Shown here piece by piece: positions 8,347 to 16,612 of a DNA stretch of 64,000 bases (positions within the stretch are counted from its first letter, which is position 1; each line of letters begins with the position of its first letter). The DNA is from an uncultured Bacteroidales bacterium (GTDB taxonomy: Bacteria > Bacteroidota > Bacteroidia > Bacteroidales > Paludibacteraceae). The notes below the pieces were generated by a model. The model saw only the letters and a list, made by a program, of their open reading frames with translations. It made no database searches and was not told the DNA's origin. A program made the position numbers and the translations under genes. The stretch is taken from contig CAKUYO010000001.1 of assembly GCA_934716995.1 (NCBI GenBank), forward strand, positions 1 through 64,000, read 5' to 3'.

Positions 8347-10014
8347 TTAATTAGCATCTTGTCCGAGCAGGGTATATCGTTTGCCGCTGCGCACCACATA
8401 AACAGTACCGTCGGGCGCGCAGTAGAGGCGGGACGGGGGCACCGTCGGGCGCGTATCCGCTATTGCCGTCGGCACCTGCTCCTGCACCGAGAGTTCCACC
8501 TGCCGCGTGCATTGGTTTCTGCGCGTAATCGTATAACTGTAATCGCCATAGGCGTCTATCCATTGGTTGGCCTCCTCGTAGAAATAGCCTTCCGCCATAT
8601 CCGCCGGCAGGACATAGACGGTATCATATTCCGTCTCGGGGGCGGAGAACGACACCCGTATATCCATATCGGCATACGTATCCTCATCTATCCAACCCGC
8701 ACTCCGTATGGCGGTGTCCCGGTTGCATACTATGCCGTTCACCTCTATGGTCTTTCCCTCGCAGACCGTGGTGTCTATGCTGACGGAAGTGTGTGCCGTC
8801 AGGTGCTCCACACAGAGCAGATAGCGCTCGTCGCACTGCCCGGCGGCATGGATCGTAAAATCATAGTCGCCGTATCCGCCCTTGGCGATATACTCCTGAT
8901 TACGATAGACCATCGGCAGTTGGGCGGCTTTCACACGCACGGTGTCGCGCTGCGGTTCGGGGGCGGTGATGGTCAGGTTGTAGGCACGGATATACACCGT
9001 ATCGCCCCGGTACCACGCAGTATCATTGTTGTAGCGGGTGGTTTGGGTGAGCAATGTGTCGGTCAGTTGCAACCCTTTGCCCTGACAGACAACGGTGTCG
9101 GTAACCTGCGGCACAAAGCGCGGATTGGTGCGGAAACGGATACGCCCCACCTTATCCGACGCATGCGCAAAATGGAAGAACAGCGATTCACCCGCTTTGC
9201 GGGCGCTCTGTATCAGCGTCGGGTCGGGGAAAAAGAGTTTGGCAGAATCGGACAACAGGGCGCGTGCCACTTCGGTACCGCTGCAACTACCGCGTGTTAC
9301 CCATACTTCACAAGGGCTGTTTTTCGCCTCTTTCCATTGTACAAATGCGCTCCCGCTTTGCGGCAGGCGGCTTGCCTCCCACTCATAGACATCGTCTGCG
9401 TGGTTGCTCACGTAGGTCATACTCGTCCGGACGGGCAGTGTGGCTTCGCAGGTGGAGTGAGGCCCCTCGTTGTAGGGGAAGACATACACTTGCCCGCTGC
9501 CTTTGCCGTTGGGATAGACGCGGATATGCGGCGTCAGCGCACTGATCAGCGAGCCCGCAGCATCGCCCATCTCGTCTATCTTCTGGTTGATAGAAGCGGC
9601 ATCCATCTCGCGCATCTGGTCGCGCCCGATAGTCATGAATATGGTAGGCGTCTTGCTGGAGCAGAGGGCATAGACCTCAAGCGTAACCGGGCAGTCGGCA
9701 AACCAGTAGGCGGTCAGCCCCTTGCGCACATCGTCCACCGAAGCGGTGTACCATACGGTATCGGAGATCTGCTCGCTCAGCGGGAAACGGAATGTAGAAC
9801 CGCCCTCGTAACAATCGCAGAAATAGTAGGGGGCTTTCAGCGAAACTTGCAGTTTGCTGCATGTCCAACTGGCAGCATCCTCGTCCGCCCCGATAACCAT
9901 CGAATCCGAGGTCTGCGCCATTGCCCGCCAAGCGGCTTCAGTCTGCGCACTGCTATACGAAACCGCTGTCAGCGACAGCAGCAGAAACATCAATATATAT
10001 TTTAGCCTAAACAT
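8347..10014 (-). CDS. Secreted protein with short C-terminal surface-sorting-like motif
   Basis: I place the start at the ATG at 10014, because it opens directly into a signal peptide (MFRLKYILMFLLLSLTAVSY...AQ). An upstream ATG at 10041 lies within the terminator hairpin of the preceding operon. The mature 555-residue protein is beta-rich and carries the DTxVCxGKxxxV / xDTVYV style repeats also seen in the C-terminal half of the 2070-residue neighbour, so the two are probably related in function. It ends with LYCAPDGTVYVVRSGKRYTL plus LGQ, a variant of the short C-terminal motif found on four other secreted proteins here. No enzymatic motif was seen. Function unknown. Confidence 0.75.
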   Translation of the reverse strand: MFRLKYILMFLLLSLTAVSYSSAQTEAAWRAMAQTSDSMVIGADEDAASWTCSKLQVSLKAPYYFCDCYEGGSTFRFPLSEQISDTVWYTASVDDVRKGLTAYWFADCPVTLEVYALCSSKTPTIFMTIGRDQMREMDAASINQKIDEMGDAAGSLISALTPHIRVYPNGKGSGQVYVFPYNEGPHSTCEATLPVRTSMTYVSNHADDVYEWEASRLPQSGSAFVQWKEAKNSPCEVWVTRGSCSGTEVARALLSDSAKLFFPDPTLIQSARKAGESLFFHFAHASDKVGRIRFRTNPRFVPQVTDTVVCQGKGLQLTDTLLTQTTRYNNDTAWYRGDTVYIRAYNLTITAPEPQRDTVRVKAAQLPMVYRNQEYIAKGGYGDYDFTIHAAGQCDERYLLCVEHLTAHTSVSIDTTVCEGKTIEVNGIVCNRDTAIRSAGWIDEDTYADMDIRVSFSAPETEYDTVYVLPADMAEGYFYEEANQWIDAYGDYSYTITRRNQCTRQVELSVQEQVPTAIADTRPTVPPSRLYCAPDGTVYVVRSGKRYTLLGQDAN

Positions 10015-10039
10015 ATAATTGTTACAGATATACAGACAC

Positions 10040-10076
10040 AAAAAAAGCGATAACCTGATCTATTGAATTACCGCTT
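10040..10076 (-). terminator. Terminator of the PIN toxin operon
   Basis: On the minus strand AAGCGGTAA pairs with TTATCGCTT (one G-U pair), followed by a run of seven T. It separates the toxin operon from the secreted-protein gene starting at 10014. Confidence 0.75.
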
Positions 10077-10121
10077 TGCTTTTCTGTCTCCACCAATTGC
10101 ACCCTCCCGATATTTTTTAGG

Positions 10122-10257
10122 CTCCATTAATTGCCGTTAATTAACCATTAATTTCCCTCCGTATATCAGCACCAATACACGTTATTTATGACTCCGTTAA
10201 TTGACGTTAATCAATCATTAATTTTTTCTCCACTAACAGCCATTAAAACGCCATTAA
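10122..10257. repeat. Three CCRTTAA triads in tandem
   Basis: Three copies: 10122-10151 (heptamers at 10124, 10134, 10145), 10192-10221 (10194, 10204, 10215) and 10228-10257 (10230, 10240, 10251). Each begins CTCC and keeps the 0, +10, +21 spacing although the bases between differ. No gene is visible between 10077 and 10282. Confidence 0.85.
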
Positions 10258-10282
10258 AAGTTTTCTCATAGCCAATCATATC

Positions 10283-10699
10283 TTATTTCTTATTCAGTAC
10301 CAAGTCCAATCCCTGCTGTATATAGAAAGGAAACTTCAAGTCGCTGGAGATAAGAGGCATATTCTCAGTGATAGCCTGCGCTATGATCACGTGGTCTGAT
10401 GGATCGTTGTGAAACTCCGGTGTGTCCAACCCTGCATAAGTAAGCAAATGCTCCTTGCGGATAGGCAGCACTGTAATGAAATAGTTATCCTCAATATCAC
10501 GAACCATATCCGTTGCAGACTTCCATTGTGTTGCACATACACCCTTACACCTATACAGATGCACTAACTCTTTTACAGATTCCGCACTAATATACAATTG
10601 ATTATCATAGTCATCCAAAATCGCTTGCACATCCCGACACAACCAGTCTTTTGCAGTTGCGGCATAAATAAATATATTAGTATCTAACAAATATCGCAT
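10283..10699 (-). CDS. PIN-domain toxin, VapC-like ribonuclease
   Basis: A 138-residue protein of typical PIN length. The acidic metal-binding residues are visible: D6 in YLLDTN, E40 in SAESVKEL, D102 in NDPSDHVIIAQA and D120 in LISSD. Family knowledge: such proteins cleave RNA (often tRNA or rRNA) and are neutralised by a cognate antitoxin. Its ATG directly abuts the stop of a 42-codon gene (10699-10827), so translation is probably coupled, as is usual for toxin-antitoxin pairs. A terminator follows at 10040-10076. The RNA target cannot be told from the sequence. Confidence 0.88.
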   Translation of the reverse strand: MRYLLDTNIFIYAATAKDWLCRDVQAILDDYDNQLYISAESVKELVHLYRCKGVCATQWKSATDMVRDIEDNYFITVLPIRKEHLLTYAGLDTPEFHNDPSDHVIIAQAITENMPLISSDLKFPFYIQQGLDLVLNKK

Positions 10700-10827
10700 T
10701 AAGGCAAAAGCGTTGGGTCGTTAATGATAATCGTACCTTGAGAACGCAAACACGCTTCCCAAAATTTACTAATTCTTTTAGATTTTTTATTCTCTGAAAG
10801 ATTTGTTGTCGTTGTATTATTTTCCAT
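10699..10827 (-). CDS. Tiny antitoxin-like protein, copy 2 (42 aa)
   Basis: The start is ATG 10827 (MENNTTTTNLSENKKSKRIS...). The longer reading frame from 10884 adds residues with no counterpart in the sister gene. The protein has a polar head and a conserved tail, SKFWEACLRSQGTIIINDPTL. The tail resembles the toxin-binding end of small antitoxins that precede VapC-type genes in Bacteroidota (GxIxxxDDFDxPL pattern), but no DNA-binding domain is present. The stop overlaps or abuts the PIN start. It is a divergent duplicate of the gene at 10888-11025. Antitoxin function is inferred from position and tail. Confidence 0.65.
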   Translation of the reverse strand: MENNTTTTNLSENKKSKRISKFWEACLRSQGTIIINDPTLLP

Positions 10828-10887
10828 AATTTTTATTGTTTGTATTCTAAATAGTTTATGATGATAGTTTTCGCCATTACACATACA

Positions 10888-11025
10888 TCAAATACGATCC
10901 AAAATGGTCGGATCGTACACAATCCATGTGTCTTTGTACTTTTGGCAGGCTTCCCAAAACTTACTTACTCTTTTGGGTTTGTCGGCAGCAACAGTCTGCT
11001 GCGTCGTAGTCTTGTTCTCGTCCAT
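10888..11025 (-). CDS. Tiny antitoxin-like protein, copy 1 (45 aa)
   Basis: A short gene read directly from the sequence: ATG at 11025, TGA at 10888-10890, beginning MDENKTTTQQTVAADKPKRV. It aligns end to end with the 42-residue gene downstream (KRxSKFWEACxxxxxTxIxxDPTxL), showing tandem duplication. It has its own promoter candidate (11082-11113) with correct spacing, which argues against a chance frame. Both copies precede one PIN gene. It may be the original antitoxin, a spare immunity protein, or the cognate of a lost second toxin. Confidence 0.65.
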   Translation of the reverse strand: MDENKTTTQQTVAADKPKRVSKFWEACQKYKDTWIVYDPTILDRI

Positions 11026-11081
11026 AATATAGTCTGTGCGACAAAGTCCGTGCCAAACAGGCGATAGAGCGTTCGTCGGCG

Positions 11082-11113
11082 CAAAGATACGACAAAAATA
11101 TCATTCCTGCAAG
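11082..11113 (-). promoter_or_regulatory. Promoter of the toxin-antitoxin operon
   Basis: On the minus strand a CTTG (-33) box is followed after exactly 20 nt by TATCTTTG (-7 box, consensus TAnnTTTG), about 55 nt before the 11025 start codon. Confidence 0.65.
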
Positions 11114-11140
11114 TCGTGTCGCCGGCAATCACTTTTCTGT

Positions 11141-11325
11141 CTCCGTTAATTGCCGTTAATTAACCTTTAATTTTCTCCACTAACAACATTTGATTCATAT
11201 TTGAGCATAGTGAAATTAATTAATGGTTCAATTATATGGCTCATTATATGTTCCAAGAAAATTAACGTCAAATTACACGATAATTAACGTTGCTTTTAAT
11301 GGTCCTTTAACGGGCATTAATGGAG
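11141..11325. repeat. Two CCRTTAA triads in opposite orientation flanking a companion element
   Basis: Triad on plus at 11141-11170 (11143, 11153, 11164). Triad on minus at 11296-11325, where the reverse complement again reads CTCC with heptamers at 0, +10 and +21. Between them, 11213-11270 is an inverted copy of the AT-rich element at 8226. Outside these and the promoter, 11026-11494 contains only the doubtful short frame at 11345. Confidence 0.8.
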
Positions 11326-11344
11326 GATATAAAAACGGGCATTA

Positions 11345-11482
11345 ATGGAAAATACAACGGAGACCGCATACAAAACGGTAAATCAATATGTCAAAGGTCG
11401 CTTGGTGTGCGGAGGTGCAACAAAGGTTGTGCCACAGCGCACCGATGTACCTCTCTGCATATATCCCAACGCAGAAAGGTGA
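11345..11482 (+). CDS. Doubtful short ORF (45 aa)
   Basis: ATG at 11345 to TGA at 11480, beginning MENTTETAYKTVNQYVKGRL. The composition is protein-like, but it lies on the opposite strand to all neighbours, with no matching promoter and no recognised relatives. It could be a small gene, a gene remnant, or chance. Confidence 0.22.
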   Translation: MENTTETAYKTVNQYVKGRLVCGGATKVVPQRTDVPLCIYPNAER

Positions 11483-11494
11483 GAGATTGGCAGA

Positions 11495-14400
11495 CTAACG
11501 GACTACCACTTTGGCAGTCTCCTGCTCGCCACGCACCATATAGATACCTGCGGGGAGGGAGAAAGCGGTCTCGCCAGTCATATATCCGGAGGCAACCAAC
11601 TGCCCTGCCGAACCGTAGATACCCACTTGCTGCGGCACCACAGGAATAACCATTACCCCGCCGTCCACACTATTCACAATCAACGTCCGTCCGCCCGACA
11701 CGGTAGGCACACCTGTCGTTGCCGTCTCGTTGCCGTAAGTTACGACACCTGTACGTATGTTGATACGTTGGGGTGCGGCTCCCGCTTTCGACTGAATACC
11801 ATTTATCAAAAAGGCAGTTACCGGCTGAATTATATTTTCACCGCCATCTTCATTTGCCGTAAAGGATTCATCGCCTATGTCATTTCCATAAATCCACAAT
11901 GAGGGTGATTCTGAGATCAAGTCTACAAACGTACTATTACCTGATATAGAAACCGTATTTACCGCCGGTGTTGCAGATAACAACTTGTCTTGAGAATCCT
12001 TGCCACTGACGACCTGCGGACCACGTCCGACAAAAACCAGCAATTTACCCGACCAATAGTCCCAAAAGGTCCGTTCTTCAATTTCCACACCCTCATCTCC
12101 GTTATCAATCTTATTCCAGCACCCGACACAATAGGGGAATAACAGCGAATAGGTATTACCTTTTCTGAACACCACCTCATCTTCCCCTATAGAGATATAA
12201 TTCCACTCCGGTTCCAAAGAACCTCCATCAGCGGAAAGTTGCCACGTATCACCGGCTTCATAAGCATAGAAATTTGCCTTTGCGGCATTTGTCCCTACAT
12301 AAGGTACCAAATTCCGCATACCGCGATATTTCTTCGTATAGGTGGAATAATCAAACTTGCCATTCTTGTTTTTGATGGTATATATACCACCGGGCAGAGT
12401 ATCTTGGCTAAATTCATATCTTAACCATGAATTATATAAATCGTTATACGAACCATTGGACATCTGATCCATACCCAACACATAATACGCCAAGAAGTAA
12501 CTAAAATCCACATTGGCAGTAGCCTGTAGCCGCAGTGCTTCAGACCGTCCCTTTCCTTCAATTGCCGTTACATCTCTGAGAATAGAATCCGGATAAGATT
12601 CCAACACATAAAGTTCCTGAATATCAAACGGAGCCGTAAATGTCATCCAGCGATCCGCCATTGCAGGAATAATAGTTATCAATTCGCCCTGTATGGAGAA
12701 ATCTTCCGCATTCGTTATTTGTGAATAATAGTTGTTTGTAGCATTCTCGTCAAATTTAATGGTTGCGCCATATTCGGGAGATTTATAGTTACCACCATCG
12801 ATAACATTGACCATATTGTCATCGATCTTAGTCCACAGCAGATTGTTAACATCGTGGGTAGCATCAACCTGTGCAACCATATCACCACCAAAAGGCTTAG
12901 ACAATACTGTTCCGCTGGAGGTAGCCCCTGCGCTCAAAGCAGGTACACACATAGCCCAAGGGATTGACGTCTTACCGACAACTTCCTCCTGACCTATATA
13001 CGAGCAAGGAAGCATCAGATTGACATTGCCCTGTTCGTCAGCGGTAATACTATTTTGACCATACAAATAGCCTGCCTTGCTATAATACTCTCTTAATGTA
13101 CCTTCTTCGCCACCCATAGACAATGGAAAATCAAACTCTGCCATACCATTAGGTTTTGTCCCCGTAGATTGCACCTCCAACTTGCACAAGGCAGTACCCA
13201 TACGGTCTTTAGCCGAAGATCCTTTGTCACTATACGAACTGCAAGCATAGATATTGCAGTTGTATGAACCACCATTGATAGTAGTATTCTGCGGGCATTT
13301 CATTGAGTTAGAGTCCCAATAATAATTGATATAATCACTTGCAATAGAGATTTCTGTAGAAGAAATGGTTCCGTCGTTGAAATTGACCGTTCCCGTTACT
13401 TGGTCATTACCAATACCATATATCTTCAGTACACTTTGCGAATACATACGCCATGAGATGGCTAATGTAGAGGTATAGTTTTTCGACAAAGGCGTGGAGT
13501 TCTGCAAAGTAATCTGCCCACCATCGATATTTACTACAGAGTTCTGGTTGCCTAAATCAATTGAAGGTGCATTGTTGGTAAATTTCTGCAAATTCAGTTT
13601 CCCGTTGGTATTCTCAAAACTCGTTCCCGAAGCATCCGCCGGCCATTTATCATCAATCGTGAGCGTTTCATACTGACTCGTTTTGGTAGTGTACATATGT
13701 ATCGGCGAAGAAACTTGTGTCGCCGTTTTGGTAATCGAACCAACCGTAACATACACATAATTACCCGCTACACTATTCAGTATATTCTCGCCACGCAAGT
13801 GGATATAAGGCAGAAACGGACTACCCGAGTTGGTAGATGTTGTTTCAAACACGAATGTTCCTCCACTACCCTCTGGGTAATTACCAAAATATGTCTCCGC
13901 ACGCATAATCTCCTCATCCGCCTTATGGTTCGTCATCTTATTGCGCGGATAGAGATAGCAGTTATCCAGATAAATATCCACTTTGGTGCCTGCTCCACCT
14001 TTAACGTGGAACACACCTATATCGGAAGGCAGATAACCCGCTGAAGCATACGGACACCAACCTGTAAAATAAAGTTTCTGCCCTGTAGCAGACACATTCA
14101 CACCGATACTTTTGGTGTCGGAATTCATATTGTCCACATATTGCTCGAAATCGTAATGGTCAGCATTCTTGGTATAAACATAGCATGGTGTTTTAGAATA
14201 CTTGTTGATGGTGGTAGTTTCTGTTGTTTGTTCGGCAGAGGTATATCCTTTGGTTACTCCAAAGATGTACAATTTGTCAAAACAAGCCGCACCACCGGCA
14301 AAAGCACCGGTCAGATCCACTGCACGCTTGATATGATAGGGATAATTATTCTGCGTCTGATGCTCCGTACCGGTCTCTATACCTGTAGTGGTAGCCATAC

Positions 14401-16591
14401 TGGCGTAAATGGATTTCGGTACACCATACTCGTTGGTTTCTACGGATTGTATTGTTACTTTGACCGTATCCGTATGCCCGTTGCCATCCGTGATATTCAC
14501 TTGTGCCGTTTTTCCTACCGCCGAAGCATAATCACCCACGTAGCGGACTTGTACAGGTACTGTCGGAGAACAATCCACACCCAAACCGTCTGTTACATCC
14601 AACACAATACCATCTGCAGCAGTATAAGTATGTGTACCTGAAAGCAATTCAAAATCAGAAGCATTTGCACCGGATATTTTCAACGATACAGATTCCAAAT
14701 TGATAATCTCTACACTCATTGCACCAACAGATACCTGATCGCCGATTGCACTAAGCGAAATATCCGTAGGCGATACACTCAACCCGACCTTTTCTGTAAT
14801 ACATAGCGATGTAATTTTTCCCTGAGCCTGTTCTCCAGATACTACTATCTTTAGATATTGTGCATCTTTGTCAAACGTATTGTTCTCTAATGCATAGAAA
14901 TCATTGTCGTACTCCGTCTTGCTTTGCAAAAATTGCCAAGAAGGTTTCCCGTTGGCAGTTGCAGTTGTTATTTGCAATTTATCAGGAGTACCCACGAAAT
15001 GGAATTTGATAGAACCACCGGTAGAACCACCCGCCGTATAACCAATAAAAATTGCACCATCACGATATACAGCACCATCATTTTTATCTATAGAGAATCT
15101 ATTGTCATTGTATAATTCTTCTAACGACCTTTCACACAAAATACCTACGTGAATCGGGTTATGGCGTAACTCTATAGTAAACGTTTCCGTTTTCCCGTAC
15201 CACAAATCGCTCTCTGCTTGTGCAACCGTAATATCAAATGTTGCCACATTGGATTTTGTAGTGGCATTGCGTCCGTTTACAGCAAAATAAAGGTCTGCAT
15301 TATGTGCAATAATTGATAATACAGAAGTTTCATAATCCGTATTGGTGGAAGAAACAAAATCGGTGTAAGATTTGTTCACATAAAGTACGTACTTATCACC
15401 GTCTTTCTCCTCGGCTTTGATTGTAAAAGTTGGTGTTTGTTTGATTACCTGTACATTTAAGGTCAATACTTTCTCTTTGTATGTATCAGTCTCCGGTTGG
15501 GTATAGGTCAGCACTGCATTTCCTTCTGCTTTGACTGTAATACTACCCGTAAGCGGATCTACATACAACACATTCGGATCTGATGACTCCGGTATTTCCA
15601 ATGTCAAACCATCCGTATTAACAAGATATTCGCTGCGCTGATAGGCATCTCCTTTGTACAAATCAACGTCGCCATTATTTTTCCACGTATTTCCCCAAGC
15701 AATAGGATTCTCGGCTTTTATATCACCTACCGTAATTTGGACTTTCTGGTCTGCCGTATTGGTATTCTTATCATTCTTTGAACTCAGACGAACCGTCGCT
15801 TCAAAAGTTCCTATCTCTTGGTTAGCAGTCCCCGCATTGTACGTAACAGGCACCTTAACCTCATACACCTTTCTGCCATTATCCGTTTTGTTGGTTTCCG
15901 TTACTATCCACCCCGAAGACGCTATTGCCCAACGGTCAGCGGCAACCGTTTCGTCGGAAACCAACTCTGCGGAGAAATACTGCGATGCATCTGTTGTATT
16001 AATAGGGTCTTTTACATAAAACACCAAATTAGCAGTACGCGTGGTCGTGCCGCTTAACAAATCAGCATTTGTTAGTTTCGGCAATACTATGGTATTCGTC
16101 TGTTGTCCGCTTTGCACTTCCGGAATTAGAATGGTAAAGTCAAATTGTTTCATACGGACATAGTAGTAATTAAACAACCATTTCCTATCAACTGTGGTGG
16201 TAATTTTCAATTGCTGCTGATTATAGGCATCAACTTTAACCTCATCCGGCTTACTCATATCTGAAGAAGAGGGTGTTACTGCAGTTTCGTTGTTAATCTG
16301 ATAAGTTGGCTTGTTATCGTTCTTTGCAACATAAAAACTATATCTGTTAATCACAGTAAAATCAGAAGCCTTAAAAGTCAGAGAGGCGGAACCTTCTTTG
16401 TCCGATTCATTAAGTTGCAATTTAGCACCATCCCAACAATCAGCCCGAGAAGGACGATTTCCAGCATACTCTTGTGTAATATATTCTGCATTTTGTTCAG
16501 GATCCTGATAAAGTTTCACCTGTACAATCTCTGCCCACATAGAGACTGTACTCAATAGTACTCCGCACAACAATCCTAAATATCGTTTCAT
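11495..16591 (-). CDS. Large secreted T9SS cargo protein (1698 aa)
   Basis: Signal peptide MKRYLGLLCGVLLSTVSMWA. The body is beta-rich with several Ig-like or cadherin-like modules, for example a bacterial Ig-like segment with VDPLTGSITVKAEGNAVLTY. Residues about 750-1250 are Asn/Thr/Ser-rich and may form beta-helix-like or lectin-like folds. The last 70 residues fit a type A T9SS sorting domain (VGIYGSAGQLVASG ... LPAGIYMVRGEQETAKVVVR). It is the last gene of an operon, starting 21 nt after the stop of the 603-residue gene. Function unknown; adhesion or glycan binding is plausible only from architecture. Its codon use looks more AT-rich than that of neighbouring housekeeping genes. Confidence 0.82.
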   Translation of the reverse strand: MKRYLGLLCGVLLSTVSMWAEIVQVKLYQDPEQNAEYITQEYAGNRPSRADCWDGAKLQLNESDKEGSASLTFKASDFTVINRYSFYVAKNDNKPTYQINNETAVTPSSSDMSKPDEVKVDAYNQQQLKITTTVDRKWLFNYYYVRMKQFDFTILIPEVQSGQQTNTIVLPKLTNADLLSGTTTRTANLVFYVKDPINTTDASQYFSAELVSDETVAADRWAIASSGWIVTETNKTDNGRKVYEVKVPVTYNAGTANQEIGTFEATVRLSSKNDKNTNTADQKVQITVGDIKAENPIAWGNTWKNNGDVDLYKGDAYQRSEYLVNTDGLTLEIPESSDPNVLYVDPLTGSITVKAEGNAVLTYTQPETDTYKEKVLTLNVQVIKQTPTFTIKAEEKDGDKYVLYVNKSYTDFVSSTNTDYETSVLSIIAHNADLYFAVNGRNATTKSNVATFDITVAQAESDLWYGKTETFTIELRHNPIHVGILCERSLEELYNDNRFSIDKNDGAVYRDGAIFIGYTAGGSTGGSIKFHFVGTPDKLQITTATANGKPSWQFLQSKTEYDNDFYALENNTFDKDAQYLKIVVSGEQAQGKITSLCITEKVGLSVSPTDISLSAIGDQVSVGAMSVEIINLESVSLKISGANASDFELLSGTHTYTAADGIVLDVTDGLGVDCSPTVPVQVRYVGDYASAVGKTAQVNITDGNGHTDTVKVTIQSVETNEYGVPKSIYASMATTTGIETGTEHQTQNNYPYHIKRAVDLTGAFAGGAACFDKLYIFGVTKGYTSAEQTTETTTINKYSKTPCYVYTKNADHYDFEQYVDNMNSDTKSIGVNVSATGQKLYFTGWCPYASAGYLPSDIGVFHVKGGAGTKVDIYLDNCYLYPRNKMTNHKADEEIMRAETYFGNYPEGSGGTFVFETTSTNSGSPFLPYIHLRGENILNSVAGNYVYVTVGSITKTATQVSSPIHMYTTKTSQYETLTIDDKWPADASGTSFENTNGKLNLQKFTNNAPSIDLGNQNSVVNIDGGQITLQNSTPLSKNYTSTLAISWRMYSQSVLKIYGIGNDQVTGTVNFNDGTISSTEISIASDYINYYWDSNSMKCPQNTTINGGSYNCNIYACSSYSDKGSSAKDRMGTALCKLEVQSTGTKPNGMAEFDFPLSMGGEEGTLREYYSKAGYLYGQNSITADEQGNVNLMLPCSYIGQEEVVGKTSIPWAMCVPALSAGATSSGTVLSKPFGGDMVAQVDATHDVNNLLWTKIDDNMVNVIDGGNYKSPEYGATIKFDENATNNYYSQITNAEDFSIQGELITIIPAMADRWMTFTAPFDIQELYVLESYPDSILRDVTAIEGKGRSEALRLQATANVDFSYFLAYYVLGMDQMSNGSYNDLYNSWLRYEFSQDTLPGGIYTIKNKNGKFDYSTYTKKYRGMRNLVPYVGTNAAKANFYAYEAGDTWQLSADGGSLEPEWNYISIGEDEVVFRKGNTYSLLFPYCVGCWNKIDNGDEGVEIEERTFWDYWSGKLLVFVGRGPQVVSGKDSQDKLLSATPAVNTVSISGNSTFVDLISESPSLWIYGNDIGDESFTANEDGGENIIQPVTAFLINGIQSKAGAAPQRINIRTGVVTYGNETATTGVPTVSGGRTLIVNSVDGGVMVIPVVPQQVGIYGSAGQLVASGYMTGETAFSLPAGIYMVRGEQETAKVVVR

Positions 16592-16612
16592 AATCTATCT
16601 TATTTACAAGAT

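Noticed and set aside
11320..11649. Plus-strand 109-codon frame near the end of the 1698-residue gene
   Set aside because: Its second half is antisense to the T9SS sorting domain of that gene, and the composition is Arg-rich and motif-free.
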